Part shown: positions 45,901 to 53,864 of the stretch, in pieces
How positions within the stretch are numbered: position 1 is the stretch's first letter
How the letters are laid out: each line of letters starts with the position of its first letter
DNA from: Cupriavidus malaysiensis
GTDB lineage: Bacteria > Pseudomonadota > Gammaproteobacteria > Burkholderiales > Burkholderiaceae
Assembly: GCF_001854325.1 (NCBI RefSeq)
Contig: NZ_CP017754.1
Coordinates: 2,542,001-2,606,000, forward strand
DNA: 64,000 bases
Direction of reading: 5' to 3'
Position numbers and translations under genes: made by a program
The notes under the pieces: generated by a model
What the model was told of the DNA's origin: nothing
Seen by the model: only the letters and a program-made list of their open reading frames with translations
Database searches by the model: none

Positions 45901-48420
45901 ACCATTGGCGTTCCAGAAGTTGAGCGTGGCCCCGCTGCTGTTGACCAGGTTGATCTGTTTGGCCGAGTCCAGGTACTGCAAGGACAGCGATGAGCCTGCC
46001 GGACTGGCCCCCAGCACCAGCCCGCCATGGCGTTGCGTCAGGATGCCGTCATAGTCGAAGAGGCGATACAGCCCCACCCCCAGGCCGCCTGCATTGCTGG
46101 TATTGACGGTAGCGCCCTCGAGGGTCAGGTCCCCATGCACGCGGACGCTGCCGCTCTGGCCGGCGGATCCTGATGCACCCGGCGCGCCAAGGACGGAGGC
46201 GACGATGCTGCCCGAAGCCAGGGTCAGGTCACCGTTCACGGTCAATGTCCCGCCCTGGGCACCGCCCGGCGCCAGGATCCCTGCTGCGGCGACAGTGGTG
46301 CTGCCCACGCTGCCGTGCCCAGCGAGCGTGCTGTCGCTCGCCACGGACACGGCGCTGGCCACGGAGGCGTCGACTCCTTCGGAGTCGCCCACCAGGAGGG
46401 TTCCCTGACGGACTTCGGTGGGACCGCTGTATGTATTGGCGCCGTTCAGCGTCAGGGTGCTGGCGCCTGTCTTGACGATGCCGAGCCTGCCTGCGCCGCC
46501 ATCCCGGATCCGGCCGCTGTAGAACGAATCACCGTGGATGCTGCCATCGACCACCAGCGCCGCATCGTCGGTACCGGTGTTCTGGATGAAACTGTCGTGC
46601 GGCTTTGCCCATGGTGCCGTTGCCGGGATGGAAGTGATCTTCCCGATGGTCGTGCTGTGACCATTCAGATGCAGCAGGCCCCCGTTTGTGTATTCGGTTC
46701 CGAACTCGATGACCGCATTGGTGCTGAGGGCATTATGGGCTTCGACCTCGATGCGGCCATCTTCTTCGGCCACGATCCGTCCGCCATCCACGGCATGGGT
46801 TGCGGTGGCGTGCAGCACGCCACCGATTATCTGCTGCCCACCGGTGATCGCCCGCGGCACCAACGCATTCAGATTGCCGCCTACCCTGATTCGTCCGCCA
46901 CTGACGGCCTCCGCAGCCTTGGCATTCAGGGCGCCACCAATGGTGAAATACCCATAGATTGAATCCGCAACATTGGCATTTATCGTTCCGCCCCGCGCCA
47001 TTGATACGTTGGCGCCGTGGAGGAGCTCTCGATCATCATGGAAATTCTGGGCCGCGTTTATATTGAGCGTAGTGCTATCCTTGAAGTATATATCCCACCA
47101 ATTGGCGGTTCTAAGCACATCCTCGCCATTCAGGTTGAGGGTACTGCTGTCCTGAAACCAGAGGCGATCCCAGATGGGCACGTCAGGCTTATACCCGGCG
47201 GGCCCTATCGCTCGCGGCGCATTGATCTCCATCGTGCTGTTGTCGTGGAAGTCAATGCTCGAGACGAAGTAGCCTCCACCTGTTGAAGCCCGAAAAGGAC
47301 TTTCCACCAGGGCATTTTCGCTGGCGAGCACGAACTTGCTGCCGTCATAGAACCTTGGCCTTGCGCTCACCGCCTGCGCGGCATTGGCATTCAACGTGCT
47401 GTTGTCGTGAAATTCGAAGGTAGGGGAGTAACCGCCTTCGCTGCCGAGCGCCTCCGCAACATTGGCGTTCATGACGCTACGGCCACGCATGTAAATATAA
47501 GCCGCTGCACGCTCAGCATTGAGGTTCAGTGTACTGTCGTCGAAAAAACTGGAGTTCGTGAAGGCGCCGGTTGCATTTGCCATGGCAACACTGCTGCCAT
47601 AAAAGGTGGCGTCCCACAGTCCATATTCGGCGTTTCCATTTGCCACGCTTTGGTCAAGAAACGCTATGCTTGCTGGCAGGTACTCCTCTCCTTCCGTTCC
47701 CGGCCGAGCGGTACTCGTGCCGAGGACCGCGTTCTGTGCATTGATATTGAAAGTGCTTTGATCCCGGAACGTCAGTTTTGGAGGCCGCGCCGAAGGCGTG
47801 TAACTCTCTTTCCCCAAGATGCCATTGGTCTCCGATACTGTCAGCGTACTCGCCCCGGAGAAGTCAAGCGTTCCGACGAACATGCCACGGTATCTTCGAA
47901 CATCGAGCTTGCTGTTATCGGTAAACCGGGCACTCTCTGCATTGAATATGCCGTCCTCGAGAGAGATCGTAGTGCCGTCGAGAATCATGGCGCTGTTGTC
48001 GTGGAAGCTCTGCTCACCACCGGTGATCGCGTTGCTCACGCTCGACTGGAGCACGCTGTTGCCATGGAAGCGCTGCACCCCTCCTGTCAGGGCATGCGCG
48101 GCGTTGATGTCCAGGCGAGACTCGTCGCGGAAGGTCTGTTCACCGCCACGAATGGCATTCTTTTCATCCGCTTCGAGGCGGCTGTTTTCGAGGAAGAGCT
48201 GCTTGCCACCGGCAAACGGCCCATGAACGACCTCATTTCCGGCGTAGACCTGTGCCATTGCACGCTCGGCAGGATGCACCAGCAGGCCGCCGACGGCGAT
48301 CGCGAGAGCCAGGCTCCGACACTGTGAACGCCCGTTTTTAGAGTGCCCCTTGGCGACCTCGCTGACAGCCTGCCAGATTCCGATACTCCGATTGAAAATA
48401 ATCCGATAAGTGTGATTCAT
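42925..48420 (-). CDS. Large type Va autotransporter with ESPR signal
   Basis: 1831 residues. Residues 1-30 ('MNHTYRIIFNRSIGIWQAVSEV...') are an extended signal peptide region; the hydrophobic core and AMA-Q site end at 56. The passenger from about 57 to 1550 has two parts. To about 600 it is a run of degenerate repeats of the form '(F)HDNSTLNxNAxxA'. After that come autotransporter-associated beta-strand repeats such as 'LNGANTYSGPTEVRQGTLLVGD', 'LTAANTYSGGNKLSAGTLAV' and 'LDGSNTYTGTTTVSAGTLVVGQ'. The last ~270 residues ('PFWAEVSGGRQ' to 'LNLRWGFH') form the outer-membrane barrel. The terminal His after Phe is unusual. Likely surface adhesin. The first 1.5 kb of the gene is visibly AT-richer than its surroundings, a sign of transfer. 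Confidence 0.92.
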   Translation of the reverse strand: MNHTYRIIFNRSIGIWQAVSEVAKGHSKNGRSQCRSLALAIAVGGLLVHPAERAMAQVYAGNEVVHGPFAGGKQLFLENSRLEADEKNAIRGGEQTFRDESRLDINAAHALTGGVQRFHGNSVLQSSVSNAITGGEQSFHDNSAMILDGTTISLEDGIFNAESARFTDNSKLDVRRYRGMFVGTLDFSGASTLTVSETNGILGKESYTPSARPPKLTFRDQSTFNINAQNAVLGTSTARPGTEGEEYLPASIAFLDQSVANGNAEYGLWDATFYGSSVAMANATGAFTNSSFFDDSTLNLNAERAAAYIYMRGRSVMNANVAEALGSEGGYSPTFEFHDNSTLNANAAQAVSARPRFYDGSKFVLASENALVESPFRASTGGGYFVSSIDFHDNSTMEINAPRAIGPAGYKPDVPIWDRLWFQDSSTLNLNGEDVLRTANWWDIYFKDSTTLNINAAQNFHDDRELLHGANVSMARGGTINANVADSIYGYFTIGGALNAKAAEAVSGGRIRVGGNLNALVPRAITGGQQIIGGVLHATATHAVDGGRIVAEEDGRIEVEAHNALSTNAVIEFGTEYTNGGLLHLNGHSTTIGKITSIPATAPWAKPHDSFIQNTGTDDAALVVDGSIHGDSFYSGRIRDGGAGRLGIVKTGASTLTLNGANTYSGPTEVRQGTLLVGDSEGVDASVASAVSVASDSTLAGHGSVGSTTVAAAGILAPGGAQGGTLTVNGDLTLASGSIVASVLGAPGASGSAGQSGSVRVHGDLTLEGATVNTSNAGGLGVGLYRLFDYDGILTQRHGGLVLGASPAGSSLSLQYLDSAKQINLVNSSGATLNFWNANGAASATQLGGGSGIWSNASPMWADAMGTQSGPMQPKPGFAIFSGERGDVTLSSAEGTVQARGIQFATDGYTLRGDALHLVADGEHPAPVEIRVGDGSAAGAQHTATIDAVIAGTDGLNKTGAGTLVLTAANTYSGGNKLSAGTLAVSADTALGASDNGLHFNGGALRTTADMATVRSVLLEGRGTFDTQMSTVLDLKGDISGNGVLEKTGAGTLKIARANDYQGGTSVQAGTLAAGATGALGSGPVRVTGSGSLLRFEANADAQALSIHNDHGGATSFSEQTSAGTASIVNQGQGATVFSAQASAGEARMTNEFQGSIFLRDQASADTARIANKAGGRVDISGLTSAGTAIGALSGEGDVFLGSKTLIIGGLGHDSVLGGVIADGGEGQGTGGSLVKTGAGKVILDGSNTYTGTTTVSAGTLVVGQHDGSWAQARVSGPVHVAEGAKLAGYGTVGSTVVGAGGILSPGYYVPTPGNQAANPGSLKIAGDLTMLPGSTLELASNGYQNTRVSASGKADLQGGTALHTGTDFKANHDYTILTADGGVNGKFDQVKSDFAILEPNLTYTPTAVLLRFGQSGRFASLAQSPNQRAVARALDSLPTNSELYQQLLTMPNGAPPGVFNSLSGEAHASLGAVLHSGVGSMRTLSLNHLRNNLSASPQAGATASGARLFSMHKASLNSMRSHFRASPEADTTIADAGTVDAPDPGGALPVPEAQPFWAEVSGGRQIIDGTSDTAGIKQSLYGISVGADGAVGDGWRVGGTLGFTDSSIHTDARASKASVKSYGALLYGGKAFEAGSGKLNLMMGGGYTWHGIDTERKVAGAGLDQTLTADYGAGTGQLFAETGYALPVRDATVEPFAGIAWSDTRTRGFSESGGSAALDGQRKRDNQTSITLGVRGRTPFELGAAKGSVTASLGWRHALGSVTPESTLAFRGSETFTVTGTPIARNAALIEVGGEVAISRNATLSLGYAGQHAGNNREHRGRLNLRWGFH

Positions 48421-48625
48421 GGCTTCCGTGTGTTCTTGCGTTGCTTTTCCAGCCGAGCTGGCGCTGGGGCAGCACGATCTGATAGCGACCCACGGAAATT
48501 GTCGAGGCTTGACTATTGGGAAATATGTGGGAATACCTCATTCTCCACAAGGAATAATCCCAACCTCCCTGGCAATATGCATCCAAATCCGAATAATGCG
48601 ACCTGACATGAGAATTGAGGACGCA
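48421..48625. other. AT-richer upstream region of the autotransporter gene
   Basis: No gene. It should carry the autotransporter promoter on the minus strand. The GC content is lower than in the flanking genes, consistent with foreign DNA. The start codon at 48420 has only a weak GGAAG-like ribosome binding site. Confidence 0.4.
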
Positions 48626-48866
48626 ATGGAAATAGGAAAGCTCAGTGAAAGTCAGATCTTGGTGATCTTGAAGGAAGAAACGTGCGACTTGAGGGGAAAC
48701 CGGTGTGCCGCAAGCCTGGGATTAGCGCTGCCACCTATTCCAGCACACCTGCTCCGGCGCGACGCGCATGCGCGAACTTGAGGCAGAGAACGCGCGGCAC
48801 AAGCGGATGCATGCCGGCTCGGCGCTGGAGCGCGCTGCCATGAAGGACATGTTGTCCCGAGGAGGT
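48626..48866 (+). pseudogene. Decayed IS3-family transposase OrfA
   Basis: Three consecutive pieces in three frames align to an IS3/IS911-type OrfA: 'GKLSESQILVILKEE' (from ATG 48626), 'VCRKPGISAATYSS' (from 48703) and 'MRELEAENARHKRMHAGSALERAAMKDMLSR' (from 48768). The usual forms are 'SESQILxILKEQ', 'VCRKHGISxATYYxW' and 'MRELEAENARLKRMYAxLALENAAxKDVLSR'. The two frameshifts and the missing OrfB show a dead element. No terminal inverted repeats were found. Confidence 0.75.
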
Positions 48867-49067
48867 GACGCCGTCCGCAAAGCGGCGGCCGCTGCGACTG
48901 AAGGCCAAGGAACGCCGCACGCCGCGTCACGACGCGACATTGCCACCGAACTCACACGCCGCGCCGAACCTCACGCTGGCGGCAGCGGCAAGAGTCGCTG
49001 AGTTATCGAACGAACAACCGCGATCGGACGTTCGCAAGGGGCACTTCGCAGTTGAAGACTCAAGACA
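48867..49067. other. Spacer between IS3 remnant and direct repeat copy 2
   Basis: About 200 bp of non-coding debris. Possible IS remains continue in part of it, but I cannot align them to OrfB. It ends at the second 91-bp repeat. Confidence 0.35.
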
Positions 49068-49158
49068 CTAACGGCAAGCGCCCACCGCCCGCCAGGGACA
49101 ATCGGCCCGCTTGCGGCCGGGCCAGCCGCGGCGCGCGGACCGTGGCAGTGCGGCGCGC
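49068..49158 (+). repeat. 91-bp direct repeat, copy 2
   Basis: Same orientation and 89 of 91 identical to copy 1 at 42699. It ends 1 bp before the last base of the epoxide-hydrolase-like gene (stop at 49160), that is, at its downstream side. The distance between matching ends of the two copies is 6369 bp. Confidence 0.9.
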
Positions 49159-49159
49159 C

Positions 49160-50080
49160 TCAGGACAGGAAGCCGCGGATCAACCGGTTGATGCGCTCCG
49201 GCTGCTCATGGATGACCCAGTGCGTGCCCTCCGGGATGCGCTCCAGCCGCATGCCGGGCACGAAGCGATCCAGGCCCTCCACCAGCGACTTGGGCAGGGC
49301 GGTATCGCGCTCGCCCCAGATCACCAGGGTCGGCACGCGCACGACGAAGTCGTCGGGATTGAGGCGCGACACATCGGGCGCCGCTTCGCCCGGCTGCGGC
49401 GGATGCATCGGCGAGGCCCGGTAGAAGTTGACGCCGCCGGTGAGCGGATGCGAACCCGCCGCGCCCGGCTGCGACCAGGCGGCGTGGTACTTGGCGCGCG
49501 TCTCGCCGGCGAACCAGGGCGCCGGCTGTGCACCCTTGCCGGTCAGCATCGCCTCCAGCATGGCGAAGTTGTCGGCGGCCAGCGCCTGCTCGGAACCCGG
49601 CTTGCGCAGCCAGTTCATATAGGCCGAGGCCGCTTGCTGGGCGGGGTCGTGCGCCAGCGCCTGCGCGAACAGGTAGGGGTGCGGCGAATTGACGATGACC
49701 AGCCGCTCGACCAGGGCGGGATGCTGCAGCGCCAGGTTCCAGCAGATGGCGCCGCCCCAGTCGTGTGCCACCACGATCGCGCGCTGGTAGCCGAGCACGC
49801 CGATCAGCTGCACCAGGTCTTCGACGATATGGCGCGGCTTGTAGGCGTCGACCTCCGCCGGCTTGCTCGACAGGTTGAAGCCGCGCAGGTCTGGCGCGAC
49901 CGCATAGTGCGTCTGCCCGAACTCGGCGAGCTGCGCCTCCCACTCGTACCAGAACTCCGGGAAGCCATGCACGAAGAGCATCAGCGGCTTGCCCGGCTCG
50001 CCGGCACTGGCGTAGTGCAGGCGGGTGCCGTTGGGCAGGTCGGCGAACTGCAGGTGGCGGATCACGGCGGCAGCGGTCAT
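49160..50080 (-). CDS. Alpha/beta hydrolase, epoxide hydrolase / haloalkane dehalogenase type
   Basis: 306 residues from ATG 50080. 'LMLFVHGFPEFWYEWEAQLAEF' (oxyanion HGFP, about 33-54), nucleophile 'VVAHDWGGAICWNLAL' (Asp about 107), cap domain, acid in 'VIWGERDTALPKS' and His in 'GTHWVIHEQPERIN'. HGxP plus an Asp nucleophile and its Trp neighbour are typical of soluble epoxide hydrolases. The reading frame is open far upstream, but the family start is at this ATG. It is the most downstream gene of the lipid block on this strand. Confidence 0.9.
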   Translation of the reverse strand: MTAAAVIRHLQFADLPNGTRLHYASAGEPGKPLMLFVHGFPEFWYEWEAQLAEFGQTHYAVAPDLRGFNLSSKPAEVDAYKPRHIVEDLVQLIGVLGYQRAIVVAHDWGGAICWNLALQHPALVERLVIVNSPHPYLFAQALAHDPAQQAASAYMNWLRKPGSEQALAADNFAMLEAMLTGKGAQPAPWFAGETRAKYHAAWSQPGAAGSHPLTGGVNFYRASPMHPPQPGEAAPDVSRLNPDDFVVRVPTLVIWGERDTALPKSLVEGLDRFVPGMRLERIPEGTHWVIHEQPERINRLIRGFLS

Positions 50081-50121
50081 GGCATCTCCCTCGGATTGGA
50101 TCGGTAGGCGGCCCGGCGGCA

Positions 50122-51024
50122 TCAGCCGCGCAAGGCCTTGCTCAGTTCCTCGCGCATGCCCGGCTTGTCGGCGAAGGGGTCGCCCGGATTGCGCTGGGCG
50201 ATCAGCGCCTCGAAGCGCTGCTGCACCGGAGCCAGCGATTGCGGATGGGAATAGATGTAGAAGCGGTCCTCGCGGATGGCGTCGAAGGTCATTTCTGCGA
50301 CGTGCTGGGCGGTCACCTTGCCCGAGCTCACGGCCTTGTCCGACAGCGCCTGCGACACCAGCTGCGAGCGCGTCGGCGGCGCGGCGTTGGCCAGGTCGGC
50401 GGGACGGTTGCGCTGCGACTGCGAAATGCCGGTCGGCACGAAATAGGGGCACAGCACCGAGCAGCCGACCTGCTCGGTGACCAGGCTCAGGTCCTGGTAC
50501 AGCGTCTCGCTCAGCGACACCACCGCGTGCTTGGAAACGTTGTAGACGCCCATCGCCGGCGGATTGAGCAGGCCCGCCATCGACGCCGTGTTGACGATGT
50601 GCCCGCGGTAGGAAGGGTCGCGCTCGGCGGCGGCCAGCATCAGCGGCGTGAAGATGCGCACGCCGTGGATGACGCCGTACAGGTTGACCCCCAGCACCCA
50701 CTCCCAGTCACGCTCGGAGTTCTCCCATACCAGCCCGCCGGCGCCGACACCGGCGTTGTTGAACAGCAGGTTGACCTCGCCGAAGGCCGCCATGGCGGCA
50801 TCCGCCAGGGCCTGTACCTGCTCGGCCTTGGACACATCGGTACGCACGCCGATGACCTGCGCGCCCTGCGCCTTGCATTCCGCCACCACGGCGTCCAGCG
50901 CTTCCTGCTGCACGTCCGCCAGCACCAGCTTCATGCCGAGCGTGGTGCCAAGGCGGGCGAATTCCTTGCCGAAACCGGAGCCACCGCCGGTGATCACTGC
51001 GACCTTGCCTTCGAATTGCTTCAT
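50122..51024 (-). CDS. SDR-family oxidoreductase (1)
   Basis: 300 residues. Classical short-chain dehydrogenase: 'KVAVITGGGSGFGKEFARLG' (TGxxxGxG, 7-26), 'NLLFNNAGVGAGG' (NNAG, about 86), Ser in 'HIVNTASMAGLL' (about 145) and the YxxxK pair 'YNVSKHAV' (about 158). The C-terminal 80 residues are longer than usual and contain a DxFAxxP-like basic region. Substrate unknown; likely NAD(P)-dependent alcohol/ketone chemistry. It lies 41 bp upstream of the hydrolase gene, same direction. Confidence 0.9.
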   Translation of the reverse strand: MKQFEGKVAVITGGGSGFGKEFARLGTTLGMKLVLADVQQEALDAVVAECKAQGAQVIGVRTDVSKAEQVQALADAAMAAFGEVNLLFNNAGVGAGGLVWENSERDWEWVLGVNLYGVIHGVRIFTPLMLAAAERDPSYRGHIVNTASMAGLLNPPAMGVYNVSKHAVVSLSETLYQDLSLVTEQVGCSVLCPYFVPTGISQSQRNRPADLANAAPPTRSQLVSQALSDKAVSSGKVTAQHVAEMTFDAIREDRFYIYSHPQSLAPVQQRFEALIAQRNPGDPFADKPGMREELSKALRG

Positions 51025-51088
51025 GTTTGCCGTCCGTTCCTGACGTGTGAATGTCGATCGTGTGAGTGTGGGATGCAGGCGCCCGCCT

Positions 51089-52027
51089 TCAGGCCGCGCG
51101 CTGCACGTGGAAGCCCAGGCGCGGGAAATGCACGTTGAGGGCGCCGGCGCGCGGGTCCTGGCGCCGCAGCGTCACCATGCGGTCGTCCAGGGACACCAGC
51201 GTGCCGGACACCGGATCGCGCGCATAGTCGGTCGGCGTGACGCAGACGCCGTCGCCGACCGCAAACCCGCTGTCGGCCGAGGCCTGCGCCGTCAGCGGCT
51301 GCGGCACCGCGGCCTGCGCGGCGGCCAGGGCCGTGGCGCTGTCGATGACACGCACCTCGCCGTGGCCGAAGGCCTGCATGCGCGCATACCACGACTGGAT
51401 GGCCGGATAGCCCTCCAGCCAGGCCGTCTGCACCGGCGCGCGCTTGAGAAACCAGAGGTTGTGATAGAGCGAGAAGTCCGCCAGCGACAGAGCCGCGCCG
51501 GCCACGTGCGACACGCCGCCGGCCACCTGCACTTCGAGCCGGGCCAGGGTGTCGCGCAGCAGCGCGGCGGCCTCGCCCAGCGGCACGCCGAGCGCATTGC
51601 CGTCGCCGCGCATGGCCTTGCGGTCGGCGCGGAAGGCCTGGATCTGCTCGGGCGTCATGCGGCCCAGGATCTCCTGCGCGCCGCCGGTCTGGAACAGGTA
51701 GGACGCCACCGCGCCGAACAGGACCGTATCGAACCAGCTGGCGAGCAGGCGCGCGGCGCCCGCCTGGGCTGGCGGGTACAGCGGCGCCGGGGACGGCGCC
51801 AGCGCGTCGATCACGTCGCAGATCAGCGCCGTGTCGCAATAGACGTCGGCACCGATCTGCAGCACCGGCGTGCGGCGGTAGCCGCCGGTCAGCGCGATCA
51901 CGTCGGGCTTGGGCAGGATGGGCGGGATCTCGACCGCCTGCCAGGCCAGGCCCTTGGCGCCCAGCAGCAGCCGGACCTTCTCGGAAAACGGGGATGTCGC
52001 GTATTGATGCAGGATCAGCTCAGCCAT
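51089..52027 (-). CDS. Glutathione S-transferase family protein
   Basis: 312 residues from ATG 52027 (GAAGAGGAC upstream). The thioredoxin-like domain is 'LILHQYATSPFSEKVRLLLGAKGLAWQAVEIP' (4-35) with 'RTPVLQIGADVYCDTALICDVID' (cis-Pro and the DTALI glutathione loop, about 52-74). The helical domain carries 'LSLADFSLYHNLWFLK'. The last ~80 residues, including 'GVCVTPTDYARDPVSGTLVSLDD', are an extension beyond normal GSTs. The role is probably detoxification or isomerisation of an intermediate of the block. Confidence 0.88.
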   Translation of the reverse strand: MAELILHQYATSPFSEKVRLLLGAKGLAWQAVEIPPILPKPDVIALTGGYRRTPVLQIGADVYCDTALICDVIDALAPSPAPLYPPAQAGAARLLASWFDTVLFGAVASYLFQTGGAQEILGRMTPEQIQAFRADRKAMRGDGNALGVPLGEAAALLRDTLARLEVQVAGGVSHVAGAALSLADFSLYHNLWFLKRAPVQTAWLEGYPAIQSWYARMQAFGHGEVRVIDSATALAAAQAAVPQPLTAQASADSGFAVGDGVCVTPTDYARDPVSGTLVSLDDRMVTLRRQDPRAGALNVHFPRLGFHVQRAA

Positions 52028-52119
52028 GTCCTCTTCTCGTTGTTTCTTCATCTGCTCGCGCCGGGCCGCGCGTGCCAACCGGCGGCACCCGCCGCCGGCG
52101 GGTGCCGCCCTCCTTGTTG

Positions 52120-52932
52120 CTAACGTCCTGCCTGCTTGAGCGCGCGCAGGGCCATGCGGTCGACCAGCCCCGGCGCCAGCAGCTTGAGCCAGAGCCCGAG
52201 CCGCCCTTTCGCCGTCATCACCAGCTCGCGCCGGCGCGCGGCCATGGCGGCCAGCATCTGGCGCGCGCACTCCTGCGCGCTCATGGCATCGTCCTCGCGC
52301 AGCCGGCTCTCGCCCAGCGGCCGGCCGTCGGGCCCGAAGCCCGCCACCCGCGTGGCCGTGGCCACCACGCCGGGAAAGACCACGCAGACATCCACTCCGC
52401 TGCCCCGCAATTCGCAGCGCAGCGCCTCGCAGAAACCCGCCAGCGCGAACTTGCTGGCCGAGTAGGCGGTGCGGCCCGGTACGCCGACCTTGCCGGCCAG
52501 GCTCGATACCGCCACCACCAGGCCGCGGCGCTGGCGCAGGTGGGGCAGCGCCTCGCGCGTGCACCACATGGCGCCGAAGTAGTTCACACGCATCACGGTC
52601 TCGTAGTAGGCGAAGTCGGAGACCTGCTCGAAGTAGCCATGCGCCGAGACGCCGGCATTGTTGACCAGTACGTCGATGCCGCCGAAGTGCGCGGCGACCT
52701 CGGCCACCAGTTGCCGGCAGGCGTCCTCGCTCGACACATCGGTCCGCCAGGCCACCGCGTCGGCGGCGGGATGCTCGCGGCGGATGCGCGCCACCAGCTC
52801 GTCCAGGCGCTCCAGCCGCCGGGCCGCCAGCGCCAGCCGCGCGCCCTGCTGCGCCAGCAGCAGGGCCAGTTCCGCGCCGATGCCGTCGGAGGCGCCGGTG
52901 ATCAGCACCACCTTTCCGGTGAAGGGCGCCAC
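52120..52932 (-). CDS. SDR-family oxidoreductase (2)
   Basis: 270 residues from GTG 52932, chosen because the Rossmann motif follows directly ('MAPFTGKVVLITGASDGIGAELALLLA', TGxxxGIG at 12-18). 'DVLVNNAGVSAHGYF' (about 90), 'VAVSSLAGKVGVPGRTAYSASKFALAGF' (Ser, Tyr, Lys catalytic set). The tail 'LVMTAKGRLGLWLKLLAPGLVDRMAL' is typical of the DltE/SadH group of lipid-associated SDRs with a membrane-proximal C-terminus. It lies 3 bp past the aldolase stop. Confidence 0.9.
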   Translation of the reverse strand: MAPFTGKVVLITGASDGIGAELALLLAQQGARLALAARRLERLDELVARIRREHPAADAVAWRTDVSSEDACRQLVAEVAAHFGGIDVLVNNAGVSAHGYFEQVSDFAYYETVMRVNYFGAMWCTREALPHLRQRRGLVVAVSSLAGKVGVPGRTAYSASKFALAGFCEALRCELRGSGVDVCVVFPGVVATATRVAGFGPDGRPLGESRLREDDAMSAQECARQMLAAMAARRRELVMTAKGRLGLWLKLLAPGLVDRMALRALKQAGR

Positions 52933-52935
52933 GGC

Positions 52936-53778
52936 TCAGTCCAGCAGGTCCGGTTGTTCCTTGACGATGCGCGCATAGAGCGGCTGGAACTGGAACCAGC
53001 CCGCCTGCGACGTGCCGACGATGGAGTAGGCCTGGCGCGCGGCCGCGGCCGAGATCACCTTGAGCGGTGCATTGGTGCGCGCCGCGGCGGCCTCGGCCAG
53101 CAGCTGCACCTGGCAGGAGCGCTCCATGGTGATGAACCACCAGGCCGCCTCGTCGACCGTCTTGCCGACGGTCAGCAGGCCGTGGTTCTGCAGGATCGCG
53201 GCCTTGTTCTGGCCGAGCGCGTTGGCGATGCGCTGGCCTTCGTCCAGTTCCACCACCACGCCGCCGAAATCGTCGTAGACGGCGTGGTCGTTGTAGAAGG
53301 CGCACACGTCCTGCGTGAGTGCGTCGAGCGGACGCCCCAGGGTGGACCAGGCGCGCCCGTAGGTGCTGTGCGAATGCGCGGCAGCCACCGCATCGGAGCG
53401 GGTCTGGTGCACACGCGAATGGATGGCGAAGGCGGCCGCGTTGACCGGGTAATCGCCCTCCACCACATTGCCGTGGTGATCGCAGCGGATCAGGTTGGAG
53501 AGCTTGACCTGGCTGAAGTGCACGCCGAAGGGATTGACCCAGAACGTGTCGGTGAACTCGGGATCGCGCGCGGTGATGTGGCCGGCCACGCCCTCGTCGA
53601 AGCCGAAGCGCGAGAACAGCCGGAAGGCCGCCGCCAGGCGCTGCTTGCGGTGCAGGCGTTCCTCGGCAGCGGTGGCGAACTGCGGCGGGCGCGGCAGCAT
53701 GCGGTAGCGCGCCTTGATCTCTTCCGACAGGCCGGCGGCCATCTCATCATCCCTGGCGGGCATGGCAGGTGCATTCAT
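52936..53778 (-). CDS. Class II aldolase/adducin-family protein
   Basis: 280 residues from ATG 53778. The zinc-dependent aldolase/adducin fold shows 'EGVAGHITARDPE', 'SDAVAAAHSHSTYGRAWSTLGRPLDAL' (His-x-His zinc ligands about 150-152) and 'AAILQNHGLLTVGKTVDEA' (third ligand in NHGLL). Family members cleave or isomerise sugar phosphates or act as decarboxylases. Placement among acyl-CoA genes suggests another carbonyl substrate; unknown. Confidence 0.88.
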   Translation of the reverse strand: MNAPAMPARDDEMAAGLSEEIKARYRMLPRPPQFATAAEERLHRKQRLAAAFRLFSRFGFDEGVAGHITARDPEFTDTFWVNPFGVHFSQVKLSNLIRCDHHGNVVEGDYPVNAAAFAIHSRVHQTRSDAVAAAHSHSTYGRAWSTLGRPLDALTQDVCAFYNDHAVYDDFGGVVVELDEGQRIANALGQNKAAILQNHGLLTVGKTVDEAAWWFITMERSCQVQLLAEAAAARTNAPLKVISAAAARQAYSIVGTSQAGWFQFQPLYARIVKEQPDLLD

Positions 53779-53864
53779 AGGGTGTCTCCTCTTGTTGTCC
53801 GGGCCGCGTGCGCGGCCTCCTGTGCCTGGCATGCGGGGCGGCGCGGCCGCCCCGGCGCGCCGGC

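Noticed and set aside
51089..53305. 738-residue minus-strand frame suggesting a GST fusion
   Set aside because: Only the last 312 codons are GST. The upstream part is a shadow of the SDR and aldolase genes, which are read in other frames.
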